A stretch of DNA of 64,000 bases from UBA1941 sp046329575 (GTDB taxonomy: Bacteria > Bacteroidota > Bacteroidia > Chitinophagales > LD1), in the NCBI GenBank assembly GCA_046329575.1, contig JAXLUJ010000002.1, positions 62,001 to 126,000 of the forward strand, read 5' to 3'. Shown here one piece after another: positions 26,401-34,601 of this stretch (positions are counted from its first letter, which is position 1; every line of letters begins with the position of its first letter). The notes below the pieces were generated by a model, which was not told the DNA's origin, did no database searches, and saw nothing but the letters and a program-made list of their open reading frames with translations. A program made the translations under genes and the position numbers.

Positions 26401-27926
26401 CCGCATACATACAACCCGTTGGATGCATCCAGGGCAATTGAATAACAAGCATCAGCGCTGCCGCCGCCTGCGTAGCTACTATAAATTAAATTAGATAAGC
26501 TGGTATTGAATTTGAATACACAGCCATCCTGATCGCCGCCAAAATTATTCTGAAAAGCGCCCACACGGGGAAAGTCGGATGAGAAAGTACAAGAAGCCAC
26601 ATATACATTGCCTTGCTGATCAACCAGAATTTCACCGCGATTTTGGTCGCCGTAATTTCGCTTCAATTTTCCTGAAGTAAATTCTTTTCCATCATAGTTC
26701 TCGCCATCAATATCGCTGCCGCCAATGAAAGTGCTGGCCAGTAAATTAGTGCCGCTGCTGTTTAACTTGGTTACCACAATGTCGGCATCCCCCGAAATGA
26801 TTCGATCGTATGCGTTTACCGTAGTAGGGAAATCACCGGAATGGCTGGCGCCATAAATCAATAAATTGCCTTGAGCATCTACCACCAAACTGTTGGGCCA
26901 TTCATTGTTGCTGCCGCCGATATATGTGGAATACAGCAATTGTGTTCCGGTAGCATTAAATTTGGAAATGCCCATATCGCAGGCGTATCCAATTCCAGCG
27001 CCATCGCCATTCCCAAAACCATTATCGCCACCGCCAAAAGTACTTTGAAACGCACCCGTGGAAATGGGGTAGGAGCCTCCGCCTCCTGTTGAACTGGCAT
27101 TCACATATCCGCCCACATACATATTCCCTTGTGGATCATAGGTAGCCGTGTAGCCCCAATTATCGGCCGTGCTTCCCGTATAACTCGAAAAAACAATGGT
27201 AGGATCTATAGTCCATTCTTTACCGGTTACCGCGGCTTCGGGAAAATGAAATCGCAGCACGCTTTCTGTGGCATTCCAGTCATAACTCGTTCTAACCGTT
27301 TTTCCCTCCTTCAAAAAAGCGTATGGCGAAAGTTCTCGAAAACTACCTAACGATGTATGATAGCGCAATTCGCCATTGCTTACGTTTGCTTCTTCTATAC
27401 CTTCATAACCAAATGCAATATTTTTCGCATCGCCATTGGCGTGAATGGCAAAGGAATATTTTAAGCCGTCGCCATCGCCCTGCAAAATCAAATCAATTCC
27501 CGGCCATAACGATTGATAAGTTATGGTAGAATAACTTTTTACTCCCGTCCGCCATTTTGTTGGATCGTTTCCCAAAAAAAAGTTTTTGTAATCGGCAGCA
27601 GCGCCTTCTGCCTTCATTTCACAATGCGGGTTCGCATTCACAAAGCGCATTCTGAAATAGTGGCTTTTTACCACACCTTCCTGCGTATGATGGGCTTCGT
27701 TCAGCGCTTTACAATCATACATCCAAAATCCCAAAAAACTATCGGTACAAAATAGTCGTCCGGCTTGCAATGCTGCCTCAAAACGAATGTTCTGATTCCA
27801 TTGGCCGTCATTGGAAGTAAATCGCAACGTGCTTTCTTCGGCCCCCGAATGGCTCTGCACGGCTGCCGCCCGGCCCCAAAAGGCCATCAATAGCACTACC
27901 CAACCGATTTTCGGCAAGAATTTCAC
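23397..27926 (-). CDS. T9SS type B adhesin with SBBP propeller repeats and eight PKD domains
   Basis: About 1509 residues. I place the start at GTG 27926 (VKFLPKIGWVVLLMAFWGRA), which gives a good signal peptide and clears the divergent gene; the frame continues open to 28157. The first ~800 residues contain SBBP-type propeller repeats (DPQGNMYVGGYVN, DAQGNLLIYGASHSGDFP, LDYKGGVYVVGQ). Eight PKD domains follow, marked by DFDDNSTSTLQNPIHTF, SFGDGDTSNLKNPTHVY and similar. The end is a CHU_C type B sorting domain (VPNAFSPNGDGINDRVF, EGWDGKFHGEPQE). It is a surface adhesin or matrix protein with an unknown ligand, paired with the overlapping PorP/SprF gene. Confidence 0.9.
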   Translation of the reverse strand: MKFLPKIGWVVLLMAFWGRAAAVQSHSGAEESTLRFTSNDGQWNQNIRFEAALQAGRLFCTDSFLGFWMYDCKALNEAHHTQEGVVKSHYFRMRFVNANPHCEMKAEGAAADYKNFFLGNDPTKWRTGVKSYSTITYQSLWPGIDLILQGDGDGLKYSFAIHANGDAKNIAFGYEGIEEANVSNGELRYHTSLGSFRELSPYAFLKEGKTVRTSYDWNATESVLRFHFPEAAVTGKEWTIDPTIVFSSYTGSTADNWGYTATYDPQGNMYVGGYVNASSTGGGGSYPISTGAFQSTFGGGDNGFGNGDGAGIGYACDMGISKFNATGTQLLYSTYIGGSNNEWPNSLVVDAQGNLLIYGASHSGDFPTTVNAYDRIISGDADIVVTKLNSSGTNLLASTFIGGSDIDGENYDGKEFTSGKLKRNYGDQNRGEILVDQQGNVYVASCTFSSDFPRVGAFQNNFGGDQDGCVFKFNTSLSNLIYSSYAGGGSADACYSIALDASNGLYVCGGTMSSNFPTTSGVIHPTYQGGAYDGFLFHLNSSGGLQQSTFLGTGGNDQTYFVKLDYKGGVYVVGQTTGSYPVSSGVYSNPNSGQFVAQLETNLSAHVFSTVFGNGDGSPNISPTAFLVDTCGNIYVAGWGTNNSGTFPGFTMNMSGLPLTADALKSNTDGTDFYFIVLKKKAKSLLYGSYFGGGGYEHVDGGTSRFDPRGVIYEAICAGCGANSFTPTTPGVWSPTNQSQNCNLLGLKIAFNLAGTKLAVNANPRSTGCVPLTVQFTSTSTTSATMYWDFDDNSTSTLQNPIHTFTDTGTYHVMLIGIDPNSCNERDTAYIDVWVRDDSISANFAPALSVDCYTKKITLNSTDYPSSTYHWDFGDATQSAQHPPLTKTYVNSGTYNVHLTISDTSKCNLQADFTKPVYIAPIIKINLHPLDTVGCIPLSINFGNVTNNTTAAQYHWSFGDGDTSNLKNPTHVYLHGGTYVATVVLYDTLSCNRNDTAYFTVTAIDSFADADFITVNQFFFCDSVRVKVQSFYNTEIWETWNFGDGYTSTANPVTHTYIAPTFDTITHILYDPTKICKNYDTAQVIISLNPLSTSIDVPDTIGCVPFTATLYGLSPLLTTHYYWFFPDGDSSSGSPVQHTFSPTGTYQVYCISIDSNACVNRDSNSATIVVIDDSTRANFDIQILNACDSDLSVVLINTSTNATHYIWNYGNGNTSTDTNSSQHYHLPGSYTIQLWAEDTTRCHPRDSISKTVVLKPNSIIDFDIADICLGQTAAFINHSNPLAQYIWQFGDGDSSHHYSTQHTYLNFGDYTVQLSMTDTSTCNVFDTLEKKLTVYAQPIAAYTTAGDTFMFEKPIDFLNQSQFFNTSVWTFEDGHVTNETSPTYAFDHTIGWMTVCLEVYNDGAPCRDTICDSVFVYFKALIGVPNAFSPNGDGINDRVFVEGRGIVKLDFRIYNRWGQLVYEGSDQKEGWDGKFHGEPQEMEVYTYTVDAWLINKQYVPLKGNITLLR

Positions 27927-28086
27927 CAACAGGATTTGTTCTACAAAATAAACAAAAACAAGACGGCTAAATGATGCTTTCGGTTTGCTGAACGCCAGAT
28001 GGTTGCCAAAATTTGCTAATGAGAGTTTTATGGCAAACCTTTCGTAATTGAAAAAGAAATTATTTTTAACCGCAATCAAAAACAAT

Positions 28087-28992
28087 ATGAAAAAACATCT
28101 TCTCGTTATGCTTACCATCGCAGTGTCGTGCATCGCCACTGCCCAAATGCAACCCACGGCCGCCCTTACTATCTTTTCTGAAGACGGCTACAAGTTCTAT
28201 CTTATTCTGAACGGCGAACGTCAAAACGATAAACCGGAAACCAATATCCGGGTAGAAGAACTGGTTCAGCCTTATTACAACGCCAAGATTATTTTTGAAG
28301 ATAAAACCAAGGGCGAACTGTCGAAATCGTACCTTATGGTGACCGATGCCGATGGCGTTCGCGCTGACGTAACCTACAAAATCAAATCAGGAAAAGATGG
28401 GAAGCAATCCCTGCGATACTTCAGCAGTATTCCTATCGTTCCAAACATGCCTCCTCCGGCCCGTCCTGCCGGTGTTGCCGTTTATAATTTTGGCGTTCCA
28501 ACAGCTATAATCGGCGGTACTTCTGTAACCACCACCACTACTACCACATCAGCTCCCGGCACCAGCGTTACCGTAGGCGTTCCGGGTGTAAGCATGAACG
28601 TTCATGTAAACGAGCCGGTGATTACCGAAACGCATTCGGTTACTACAACTACTACCACAACTAATGGCGTTACTAATATGCCGCCGCCCTCAAATGCCGC
28701 CGCTTGCTACGCTATGGCTCCCGGAAATTTTAGCGCCTTAAAAGGAAGTATTTCCAAAACCAGTTTCGACGACACCAAGTTATCAACCGCCAAAAGCGCG
28801 CTTTCTTCCAATTGTATGACGGCCGATCAAATTGCGCAGGTTTGCCGCATGTTCAGCTTCGAAGAGAATAAACTCAATTTCGCCAAATTCGCCTACCGCC
28901 GTTGTGTGGATCCACAAAATTATTTTATGCTGAACGATGTGTTTAGCTTTGATAGCAGTAAGGAAGACTTGAACAATTTCATTGGTCAATAA
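28087..28992 (+). CDS. Secreted DUF4476 domain protein
   Basis: 301 residues. The start is ATG 28087 (MKKHLLVMLTIAVSCIATAQ), a clean signal peptide; the open frame extends 39 bases further upstream without support. Residues 20-120 form a beta-rich domain (TIFSEDGYKFYLILNGERQ). The middle has two low-complexity Thr runs (VTTTTTTTS, VTTTTTTTN). The C-terminal ~95 residues (FSALKGSISKTSFDDTKLST to SKEDLNNFIGQ) match the helical DUF4476 domain common in Bacteroidota. Function unknown. It is divergent from the SBBP/PKD adhesin with 160 bases between starts and is followed by a strong terminator. Confidence 0.85.
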   Translation: MKKHLLVMLTIAVSCIATAQMQPTAALTIFSEDGYKFYLILNGERQNDKPETNIRVEELVQPYYNAKIIFEDKTKGELSKSYLMVTDADGVRADVTYKIKSGKDGKQSLRYFSSIPIVPNMPPPARPAGVAVYNFGVPTAIIGGTSVTTTTTTTSAPGTSVTVGVPGVSMNVHVNEPVITETHSVTTTTTTTNGVTNMPPPSNAAACYAMAPGNFSALKGSISKTSFDDTKLSTAKSALSSNCMTADQIAQVCRMFSFEENKLNFAKFAYRRCVDPQNYFMLNDVFSFDSSKEDLNNFIGQ

Positions 28993-29009
28993 ACGTTTAC
29001 TTTTTATAG

Positions 29010-29048
29010 AAAGGGTGAAAGTGTTCCTTTCACCCTTTTCTTTTTTCT
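29010..29048 (+). terminator. Terminator of the DUF4476 gene
   Basis: Perfect 12-bp stem (AAAGGGTGAAAG/CTTTCACCCTTT) with a TGTTC loop, followed by a T-rich tract. It begins 18 bases past the stop codon. Confidence 0.93.
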
Positions 29049-29081
29049 AACGTTTGCTGCTAAATTTGTATTCTCGAAATC

Positions 29082-29606
29082 ATGGAAAATATATCACAAC
29101 TGCTATTGATCACCGCGCCTATGGTGCTTTTGGGCGTGGGGCTTATCGTTTTAGTACGTTACTTTCTGCAGCGCGATAAAGAAATTCGCTTACTGGAATT
29201 ACGTATGGCCGAAGGCAAGGAAACGCGATTGTTACGCCTGCAAGCCTATGAACGAATGACGCTGCTGTTGGAACGTATTGCGCCAGGGGCAGTAATTGCA
29301 CGCGTAATGGAGCCTGATATGCAAGGCAGCGAATTGCAATTGGCCATGATCAGAATGATTCGCAGTGAATTTGAACATAACCTTTCCCAGCAAATTTATA
29401 TTTCTTCTAATGCCTGGCATTTGGCCGTTTCCGCCCGCGATGAAATCATCAAGACTATCGGCCTGATTTCGCAAAAAGTGGCTTATGATGTTCCGGCACA
29501 GCAACTGGCGCGCATTATTCTTGAAGCTATTGCCAATAGCGGTCAACCACTGCCTAATCAAACCGCTCTCGAATTTTTGAAAGCGGAAGCCAAAGAACTT
29601 TTTTAA
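29082..29606 (+). CDS. Membrane-anchored hypothetical protein (DUF7935-like)
   Basis: 174 residues. One transmembrane helix (about residues 7-27, LLITAPMVLLGVGLIVLVRYF) is followed by a charged helical region (RDKEIRLLELRMAEGKETRLLRLQAYERM) that is probably cytoplasmic and possibly coiled-coil. A conserved-looking block follows: MIRSEFEHNLSQQIYISSNAW, then LISQKVAYDVPAQQLA and the end ALEFLKAEAKELF. I have seen this pattern in Bacteroidota proteins, possibly DUF7935, but I am not certain of the family name. No function can be inferred. It is a single gene between a terminator and repeat copy 3. Confidence 0.75.
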   Translation: MENISQLLLITAPMVLLGVGLIVLVRYFLQRDKEIRLLELRMAEGKETRLLRLQAYERMTLLLERIAPGAVIARVMEPDMQGSELQLAMIRMIRSEFEHNLSQQIYISSNAWHLAVSARDEIIKTIGLISQKVAYDVPAQQLARIILEAIANSGQPLPNQTALEFLKAEAKELF

Positions 29607-29666
29607 GAAGTTTATTTACAATCGCTAGCAACACGCTTAGCCGTATCAATTTTTATGGATTTTATT

Positions 29667-29890
29667 TTGGCGGATGCCGCGCTCTCCGCTGCAAGTCCTC
29701 AGGCCGCAGGTGGCCTTAAAGCCATCACTATGTCTTCGTTTCAGGCGAATTACGAATTTCAAAATTACGAATTACGAAAGGGGAAGACGGTGTTCAAAAC
29801 GAACTCCTGCCCTATATCGTAATTCGTAATTTTTCATTTGTAATTTCTTCGCTGCGGCCTTGCGGGCTTTCCGCTGCGATCGCTACCGCG
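29667..29890 (+). repeat. About 224-bp intergenic element, copy 3
   Basis: Same arms as copies 1 and 2 (GGCGGATGCCGCGCTCTCCG at the left, GGGCTTTCCGCTGCGATCGC at the right) and the same inner AATTACGAA/TTCGTAATT words. The centre of about 39 bases is unrelated to the other copies. Bases 29891-30026 show nothing I can identify. Confidence 0.88.
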
Positions 29891-30026
29891 TTCAGTCTTT
29901 CGACAATATTTTCAGTTGCAAGATTGGAGGTATAATCGCAGTCATCCTTCGCGTTCCCTTTGCGTGCTCTGCGTTAAAATAGGCTCACAACGGCTCGCCA
30001 AAATTCAAACAGCTCGCGCCGCAGGT

Positions 30027-30263
30027 TCAAAGGTTCAAATGATGCGCTTCCTCCCGGCTTTCCTCTTCCACTATTCTTACCGAAGCTTCGCGTGGCGAAA
30101 GCTGATATTCATCCAGTGCCTGAAGGGTTTGCTGCAGCGTTTCCCATTCCGCCCTAAGCGTTTCATTTTTCTGAATCTCGGCTAACAAAGCGGCTGTTTC
30201 CGTTTCGTTCAGTTCGTTATAGGCCAGCAATAACAGGCGATCGTTTGTAGAAATTTCACTCAT
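30027..30263 (-). CDS. Small acidic helical hypothetical protein
   Basis: 78 residues from ATG 30263 (MSEISTNDRLLLLAYNELNE); an upstream in-frame ATG at 30302 would add 13 residues. No signal peptide or membrane helix. The sequence is Leu/Glu-rich and predicted all-helical: NDRLLLLAYNELNETETAAL resembles the N-terminal helices of anti-sigma-factor-like proteins of Bacteroidota, but no zinc motif is present. The C-terminal tail is Glu/His-rich (EEESREEAHHLN). It is divergent from folC with 92 bases between starts. Probably real, because its composition and codon use look normal and no longer frame competes. Confidence 0.6.
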   Translation of the reverse strand: MSEISTNDRLLLLAYNELNETETAALLAEIQKNETLRAEWETLQQTLQALDEYQLSPREASVRIVEEESREEAHHLNL

Positions 30264-30355
30264 CGTATAAAATTGTACAGGCTTAAACGACGGCTTCCAC
30301 ATTTTATTGCGGTTTACCGCATCTATTTCTTTTTTTTTACCATTGCGCCACCAGT

Positions 30356-31639
30356 ATGAATTATAATGCCGCCGAACATTATCTTTTGAACCAATTGCCC
30401 ATGTTTCAGCGCATCGGCGCCGCTGCCTACCGGGCCGATCTGGGCAATATTACAGCGCTCTGCGATTTTCTGGGCAATCCCCAGCAGTACCTTCGTATCG
30501 TTCACATCGCGGGCACCAACGGTAAAGGCTCGGTTACCCACCTTATTGCAGCTGCACTTCAGGAACAGGGTTACCGGGTAGGCGTGTTTGCTTCGCCTCA
30601 TTACAAAACCTATCGGGAACGGATTAAGATTAATGGTGTTTATATTCCTAAGCGCACCGTAAGCGCCTTCGTTTCCAAATATCAGCAGGACTTTGCCAAA
30701 CTGAATGCTTCCTTTTTTGAGATCACCGCCGCTATGGCATTCTGGTATTTTCACCGCAGCAAAACTGATTTTGTGATCCTCGAAACCGGTATGGGCGGCC
30801 GTCTTGATTCTACTAACATTGTTACCCCTTTACTTTCGGTAGTTACGAATATCAGTTTCGATCACCAGCAATTTCTGGGTAACACCCTGCCGCTGATTGC
30901 GGCCGAAAAAGCAGGAATCATGAAGCCAGGAATTCCTGTGATAATAGGGGAAACCCAAAAAGAGACCACCACCGTTTTCAAACAAAAATCGAAAGTACTC
31001 AACGGCCGCAAGGCCGCATCACTGCTGCATTTTGCCGATCAGGAACAACAAATTTCGAACTACAGATTTAACCTTACCGGCAGTTCTTTTAGATGGAACG
31101 ATATGCGGTTTACAACTGACCTCAGCGGTCCCTACCAAAAACAAAATTTCACTACAGCCTTGTGCGCCTTAGTACAACTCAGGAAATTGGGTATCTCCCT
31201 CACCGACCGAAATATCCGCAATGCCTGGAAAAATGTTTCGGAAAAAACAGCCTTCATGGGCCGATGGATGCACCTGAGCCGTGAACCTATGGTAATTGCC
31301 GACAGCGCCCATAACCAAGGCGGACTTCGTCAGTTAACAGAAGGATTGCGTTCGCTCCACTACAAAAAGTTGCATTTTGTGTATGGAACGGTTAGCGACA
31401 AAGATTTATCTGCAATTTTCCCATTGCTGCCTGAAAATGCACAATACTATTTTTGTAAACCGGATATTCCACGAGGGAAGGATGCTCTTGAACTACAACG
31501 CGAAGCACAACAGGCAGGCCGGAGCGGAAAAGTTTTTCCTTCCGTAAAAAGAGCCTTTCAGGCAGCGCTGAAAGCTGCGGCCAAAGGCGATTTGGTTTTG
31601 GTTAGCGGAAGTATATTTGTGGTGGCTGAGGTGTTGTAA
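30356..31639 (+). CDS. folC: Bifunctional folylpolyglutamate synthase / dihydrofolate synthase
   Basis: FolC adds glutamate to dihydropteroate and to folates in the cytoplasm, a Mur-ligase-type ATP-dependent reaction. The 427-residue protein shows the P-loop in IAGTNGKGSVTHL, then FASPHYKTYRERIKINGVYI, the family block LETGMGGRLDSTN, and VTNISFDHQQFLGNTL with the metal-binding His. The C-terminal domain has DSAHNQGGL. Length is normal. There is no close operon partner: clpP starts 80 bases downstream. Confidence 0.95.
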   Translation: MNYNAAEHYLLNQLPMFQRIGAAAYRADLGNITALCDFLGNPQQYLRIVHIAGTNGKGSVTHLIAAALQEQGYRVGVFASPHYKTYRERIKINGVYIPKRTVSAFVSKYQQDFAKLNASFFEITAAMAFWYFHRSKTDFVILETGMGGRLDSTNIVTPLLSVVTNISFDHQQFLGNTLPLIAAEKAGIMKPGIPVIIGETQKETTTVFKQKSKVLNGRKAASLLHFADQEQQISNYRFNLTGSSFRWNDMRFTTDLSGPYQKQNFTTALCALVQLRKLGISLTDRNIRNAWKNVSEKTAFMGRWMHLSREPMVIADSAHNQGGLRQLTEGLRSLHYKKLHFVYGTVSDKDLSAIFPLLPENAQYYFCKPDIPRGKDALELQREAQQAGRSGKVFPSVKRAFQAALKAAAKGDLVLVSGSIFVVAEVL

Positions 31640-31719
31640 ACCAATCGCACAATAATCTTGTTAGTATCTCGTCTTCAACCCATCAATATTTTTTTCACTT
31701 TCGTTACTCAATTACAAAT

Positions 31720-32418
31720 ATGGACGCAAAACACGCTAAGGACTTCCGCAACTATGCTGTAAAACATCATGGCATTGGCGGTATTCACGTTGATAAACAC
31801 ATCGAAAACCTGAACGCCTCAGGTGTTCAAAACCTCACCCGTACCGTAATTGAGGAGCGGCCTATGCCATTCCGTGAGGTAGATGTGTTCAGCCGGTTGA
31901 TGATGGACCGTATCATTTTCCTGGGCACTGAAGTGAACGATTATATCGCCAGTATCATTCAGGCACAATTGCTTTTTTTGGAAAGCAGCGACGCCCGCAG
32001 CGATGTGCAAATTTACATCAATAGCCCCGGCGGCGAGGTGTATAGTGGCCTTGGAATTTACGATACCATGCAGTATGTGAACATGGATGTGGCTACTATT
32101 TGTACCGGTATTGCCGCTTCTATGGCGGCGGTACTCCTTTGCGCCGGCGAAAAAGGGAAGCGTACCGCCTTGCCACACGCTCGAGTTATGATTCACCAGC
32201 CACTGGGCGGAATTGGGGGAAAAACCAGCGATATCCTTATCTCAGTCAATGAAATGCGCAAGATCAAGGATGAACTGTACACTATTCTTTCCAACCATAG
32301 CGGGCAAACTATGGAAAAGATTGCTGCAGACAGCGATCGCGACTACTGGATGCGCGCTTTGGAAGCCAAGGAATACGGCATGATTGATGAAGTGCTGGTT
32401 CGCAAAACGGCCAAATAA
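31720..32418 (+). CDS. clpP: ATP-dependent Clp protease proteolytic subunit
   Basis: ClpP forms the double-heptamer protease chamber used by ClpX. The 232-residue protein has its catalytic Ser at S134 (GIAASMAA), His at H159 (RVMIHQPLGG) and the Asp in the C-terminal part (DSDRDYWM region). INSPGGEVYSG is the conserved oxyanion-side motif. About 40 residues precede the folded core (DAKHAKDFRNYAVKHHG), longer than the E. coli propeptide. clpX follows 113 bases downstream, so the two are neighbours as in most bacteria. All catalytic residues are intact. Confidence 0.97.
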   Translation: MDAKHAKDFRNYAVKHHGIGGIHVDKHIENLNASGVQNLTRTVIEERPMPFREVDVFSRLMMDRIIFLGTEVNDYIASIIQAQLLFLESSDARSDVQIYINSPGGEVYSGLGIYDTMQYVNMDVATICTGIAASMAAVLLCAGEKGKRTALPHARVMIHQPLGGIGGKTSDILISVNEMRKIKDELYTILSNHSGQTMEKIAADSDRDYWMRALEAKEYGMIDEVLVRKTAK

Positions 32419-32531
32419 TTCTTAAGAGCAGCCTTTTCGCTGTTTTTTATTTTCTTTTGCAGGAAGTTACCGCGTGAGGAACAAATTTCTGTTTTCTGCG
32501 TTATGTAGCTAATTGTAGTAATTTTAACGCC

Positions 32532-33770
32532 ATGGCAATTAAGAAAGATCCGGAACCTACGTGTTCGTTTTGTGGAAGAAAGAAGAAGGACACGCAGATT
32601 CTGATTTCCGGCCTGGAAGGCCAAATCTGCGACCAGTGCGTCACCCAGGCGCAGCAAATTATTGAAGAAGAATTGTTGCAGAAAAACAAAAAGCAACAGT
32701 TCGCGCTTCCGAATAATGTGAAACCGAAGGATATTTCAGCTTTTCTCGATCAATATGTAATTGGTCAGGATGAGGCGAAAAAATACCTCTCGGTAGCCGT
32801 TTACAACCACTATAAGCGGTTGAACCAGCGGAAGGAAGATGATATCGAGATCGAGAAGTCGAATATTCTGATGGTTGGCCAAACCGGAACGGGCAAAACC
32901 CTTCTGGCGCGAACTATCGCTAAGTTCCTGAATGTTCCGTTCACTATTGTAGATGCTACTGTATTTACCGAAGCCGGATATGTGGGCGAAGATGTGGAAA
33001 GCATCCTTTCCCGCTTGCTTCAGGTGTGTAACTACGATGTGAAAGCTGCTGAACACGGCATTATTTACATCGATGAAATTGATAAAACCGGACGTAAAGG
33101 CGATAATCCTTCCATCACCCGCGATGTGTCGGGCGAAGGGGTTCAACAGGGCATGCTGAAATTGTTGGAAGGAACTGAAGTGCTGGTACCGCCTCAGGGT
33201 GGTCGCAAACATCCGGATGCCAAAATGGTGAAAGTGGATACTTCCAACATCCTGTTTATTTGCGGAGGTGCATTTGAAGGCATTGACCGCCTGATCGCTG
33301 CAAGATTGAACCAGGCCAAGATCGGTTTCAAAAAAGGATTGGACAAAAAGAAAGGCGACGAAGAAAACTATCTCAAGTACATCAGTCCGGCCGATCTGCG
33401 CCATTTTGGGATGATTCCTGAATTAATTGGGCGCCTACCTGTGTTGGTTCACCTCGATCCGCTCGATCGCGCTACATTAGATGCTATTCTTACACAGCCG
33501 AAGAATGCGCTGATTAAACAATACGATAAGTTGTTTAGAATGGAAGGCATTAAAGTGGTGTTTACCGATGATGCCAAAGCTTTCATTATTGAAAAGGCCT
33601 TGGAATTTAAATTGGGTGCCCGTGGTTTGCGATCTATCTGCGAAGTGGTGATGACTGACGCTATGTATGAACTCCCCTCGCAGAAAGACGTGAAAACGTT
33701 TGAGATTACACGCGAATACTGCGAGGAGAAATTCAGCAAGGAACAGATCAGAAGACTAAAGGCCGCCTGA
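32532..33770 (+). CDS. clpX: ATP-dependent Clp protease ATP-binding subunit ClpX
   Basis: ClpX is the AAA+ unfoldase that feeds substrates to ClpP. The 412-residue protein has the N-terminal zinc-binding domain (C11, C14, C33, C36 in CSFCGRKK and ICDQC), Walker A GQTGTGKT (116-123), the pore loop GYVGED, Walker B IIYIDEIDK, and a ClpP-docking IGF-type loop, seen here as KIGFKK. Length is typical. It lies downstream of clpP and is convergent with a small secreted protein gene, 7 bases apart. Confidence 0.98.
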   Translation: MAIKKDPEPTCSFCGRKKKDTQILISGLEGQICDQCVTQAQQIIEEELLQKNKKQQFALPNNVKPKDISAFLDQYVIGQDEAKKYLSVAVYNHYKRLNQRKEDDIEIEKSNILMVGQTGTGKTLLARTIAKFLNVPFTIVDATVFTEAGYVGEDVESILSRLLQVCNYDVKAAEHGIIYIDEIDKTGRKGDNPSITRDVSGEGVQQGMLKLLEGTEVLVPPQGGRKHPDAKMVKVDTSNILFICGGAFEGIDRLIAARLNQAKIGFKKGLDKKKGDEENYLKYISPADLRHFGMIPELIGRLPVLVHLDPLDRATLDAILTQPKNALIKQYDKLFRMEGIKVVFTDDAKAFIIEKALEFKLGARGLRSICEVVMTDAMYELPSQKDVKTFEITREYCEEKFSKEQIRRLKAA

Positions 33771-33777
33771 TGATTGT

Positions 33778-34080
33778 TTAGAAGCACACCCGCGGACGGT
33801 GATGATGCCAGCCGCGGCCACGCCGGTAGTTATAGTACGGGTCAACGTAAATTGGCGGTGGTGGAGGAGGCGCAATCACTACCCGTGGTGCCGGCGCATA
33901 ATAACGCGGAGGTTGATAATATACGGGAGGAGCACAATAGCCGCCGCCATGATGTTCATAGCCATAACCGCCACGCCCGCCTCCGTGAAAGCCACGCCCG
34001 CCATGTTGAGCCGAAGCAGCCGATACACAAAACAAATTGAGCAGGGCAAGAACTACCAATCCGATTTTTTGCGTTTTCAT
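33778..34080 (-). CDS. Small secreted Gly/His/Tyr/Pro-rich protein
   Basis: 100 residues from ATG 34080 (MKTQKIGLVVLALLNLFCVS...SAQ), a clear signal peptide; the frame continues 69 bases upstream without support. The mature part is low-complexity: HGGRGFHGGGRGGYGYEHHG, then YQPPRYYAPAP, a PPPPPP run, and YYNYRRGRGWHHHRPR. Such proteins occur widely in Bacteroidota and may bind metal or coat the envelope, but nothing here proves a function. Convergent with clpX. Confidence 0.72.
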   Translation of the reverse strand: MKTQKIGLVVLALLNLFCVSAASAQHGGRGFHGGGRGGYGYEHHGGGYCAPPVYYQPPRYYAPAPRVVIAPPPPPPIYVDPYYNYRRGRGWHHHRPRVCF

Positions 34081-34222
34081 AATCGTTGTTTTATAGAAGT
34101 AGGATGCTACTGCCGTGCCATGGTTTAATGGGGTGTGGAATGTTAACATGGTTTTATAGGATTTTAACCAACTGCAAAGAAAGGCGGAAGAAGAATTTTA
34201 CGGTTGAAATTGATAGCCGCTA

Positions 34223-34253
34223 CTTGTAAAATTCAAAATTGCTTTTACATTTG
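34223..34253 (+). promoter_or_regulatory. Bacteroidota promoter for tRNA-Gly
   Basis: CTTG at 34223-34226, 19 bases, then TACATTTG at 34246-34253, an exact match to TTG-N19-TAnnTTTG. The tRNA starts 34 bases further on. Confidence 0.8.
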
Positions 34254-34287
34254 CACTCCCCAAAAGGAAACGTTCTTTAAGGGAAAT

Positions 34288-34360
34288 GCGGGAATAGCTC
34301 AGTTGGTAGAGCGCCACCTTGCCAAGGTGGAGGTCGCGGGTTCGAGCCTCGTTTCCCGCT
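34288..34360 (+). tRNA. tRNA-Gly (anticodon GCC)
   Basis: 73 nt. Acceptor GCGGGAA/TTCCCGC with discriminator T, D arm AGCTCAGTTGGTAGAGC, anticodon stem CCACC/GGTGG around loop TTGCCAA, and T loop TTCGAGC. CCA is not encoded. Confidence 0.98.
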
Positions 34361-34365
34361 CGAGG

Positions 34366-34399
34366 AAAAGGTTTGAGCATGCTCAAACCTTTTTTATTT
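34366..34399 (+). terminator. Palindromic terminator after tRNA-Gly
   Basis: A 28-base perfect palindrome centred on GCATGC (arms AAAAGGTTTGAG/CTCAAACCTTTT) followed by more T. It lies 6 bases after tRNA-Gly, so the downstream tRNA-Leu would need its own start or read-through. Confidence 0.85.
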
Positions 34400-34411
34400 T
34401 TACAAAGTGAT

Positions 34412-34497
34412 GCCGTGGTGGTGGAACTGGTAGACACGCAGGACTTAAAATCCTGTGAAACTTAAATTTCGTGCGGGTTCGATTCCCGCCCGCGGTA
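34412..34497 (+). tRNA. tRNA-Leu (anticodon TAA)
   Basis: 86 nt with the long variable arm expected for Leu. Acceptor GCCGTGG/CCGCGGT with discriminator A, anticodon stem CAGGA/TCCTG around loop CTTAAAA (anticodon TAA), and T arm GCGGG TTCGATT CCCGC. Confidence 0.97.
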
Positions 34498-34500
34498 CTT

Positions 34501-34528
34501 AAAAGCGCTCAGCAATGAGCGCTTTTTT
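34501..34528 (+). terminator. Terminator after tRNA-Leu
   Basis: Stem AAAAGCGCTCA/TGAGCGCTTTT with a GCAA loop and trailing T, beginning three bases after the tRNA. Confidence 0.92.
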
Positions 34529-34601
34529 GATTATTGGAAGCAATAATTACTTCCCTTTTGTTGGTGTTTCTTCATATCTGAAAATCCAATAAATTAAGAC
34601 C

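Noticed and set aside
28049..28157. N-terminal extension of the SBBP/PKD adhesin up to 28157
   Set aside because: It would overlap the divergent DUF4476 gene start and places the signal peptide about 90 residues inside the protein; GTG 27926 is a better start.
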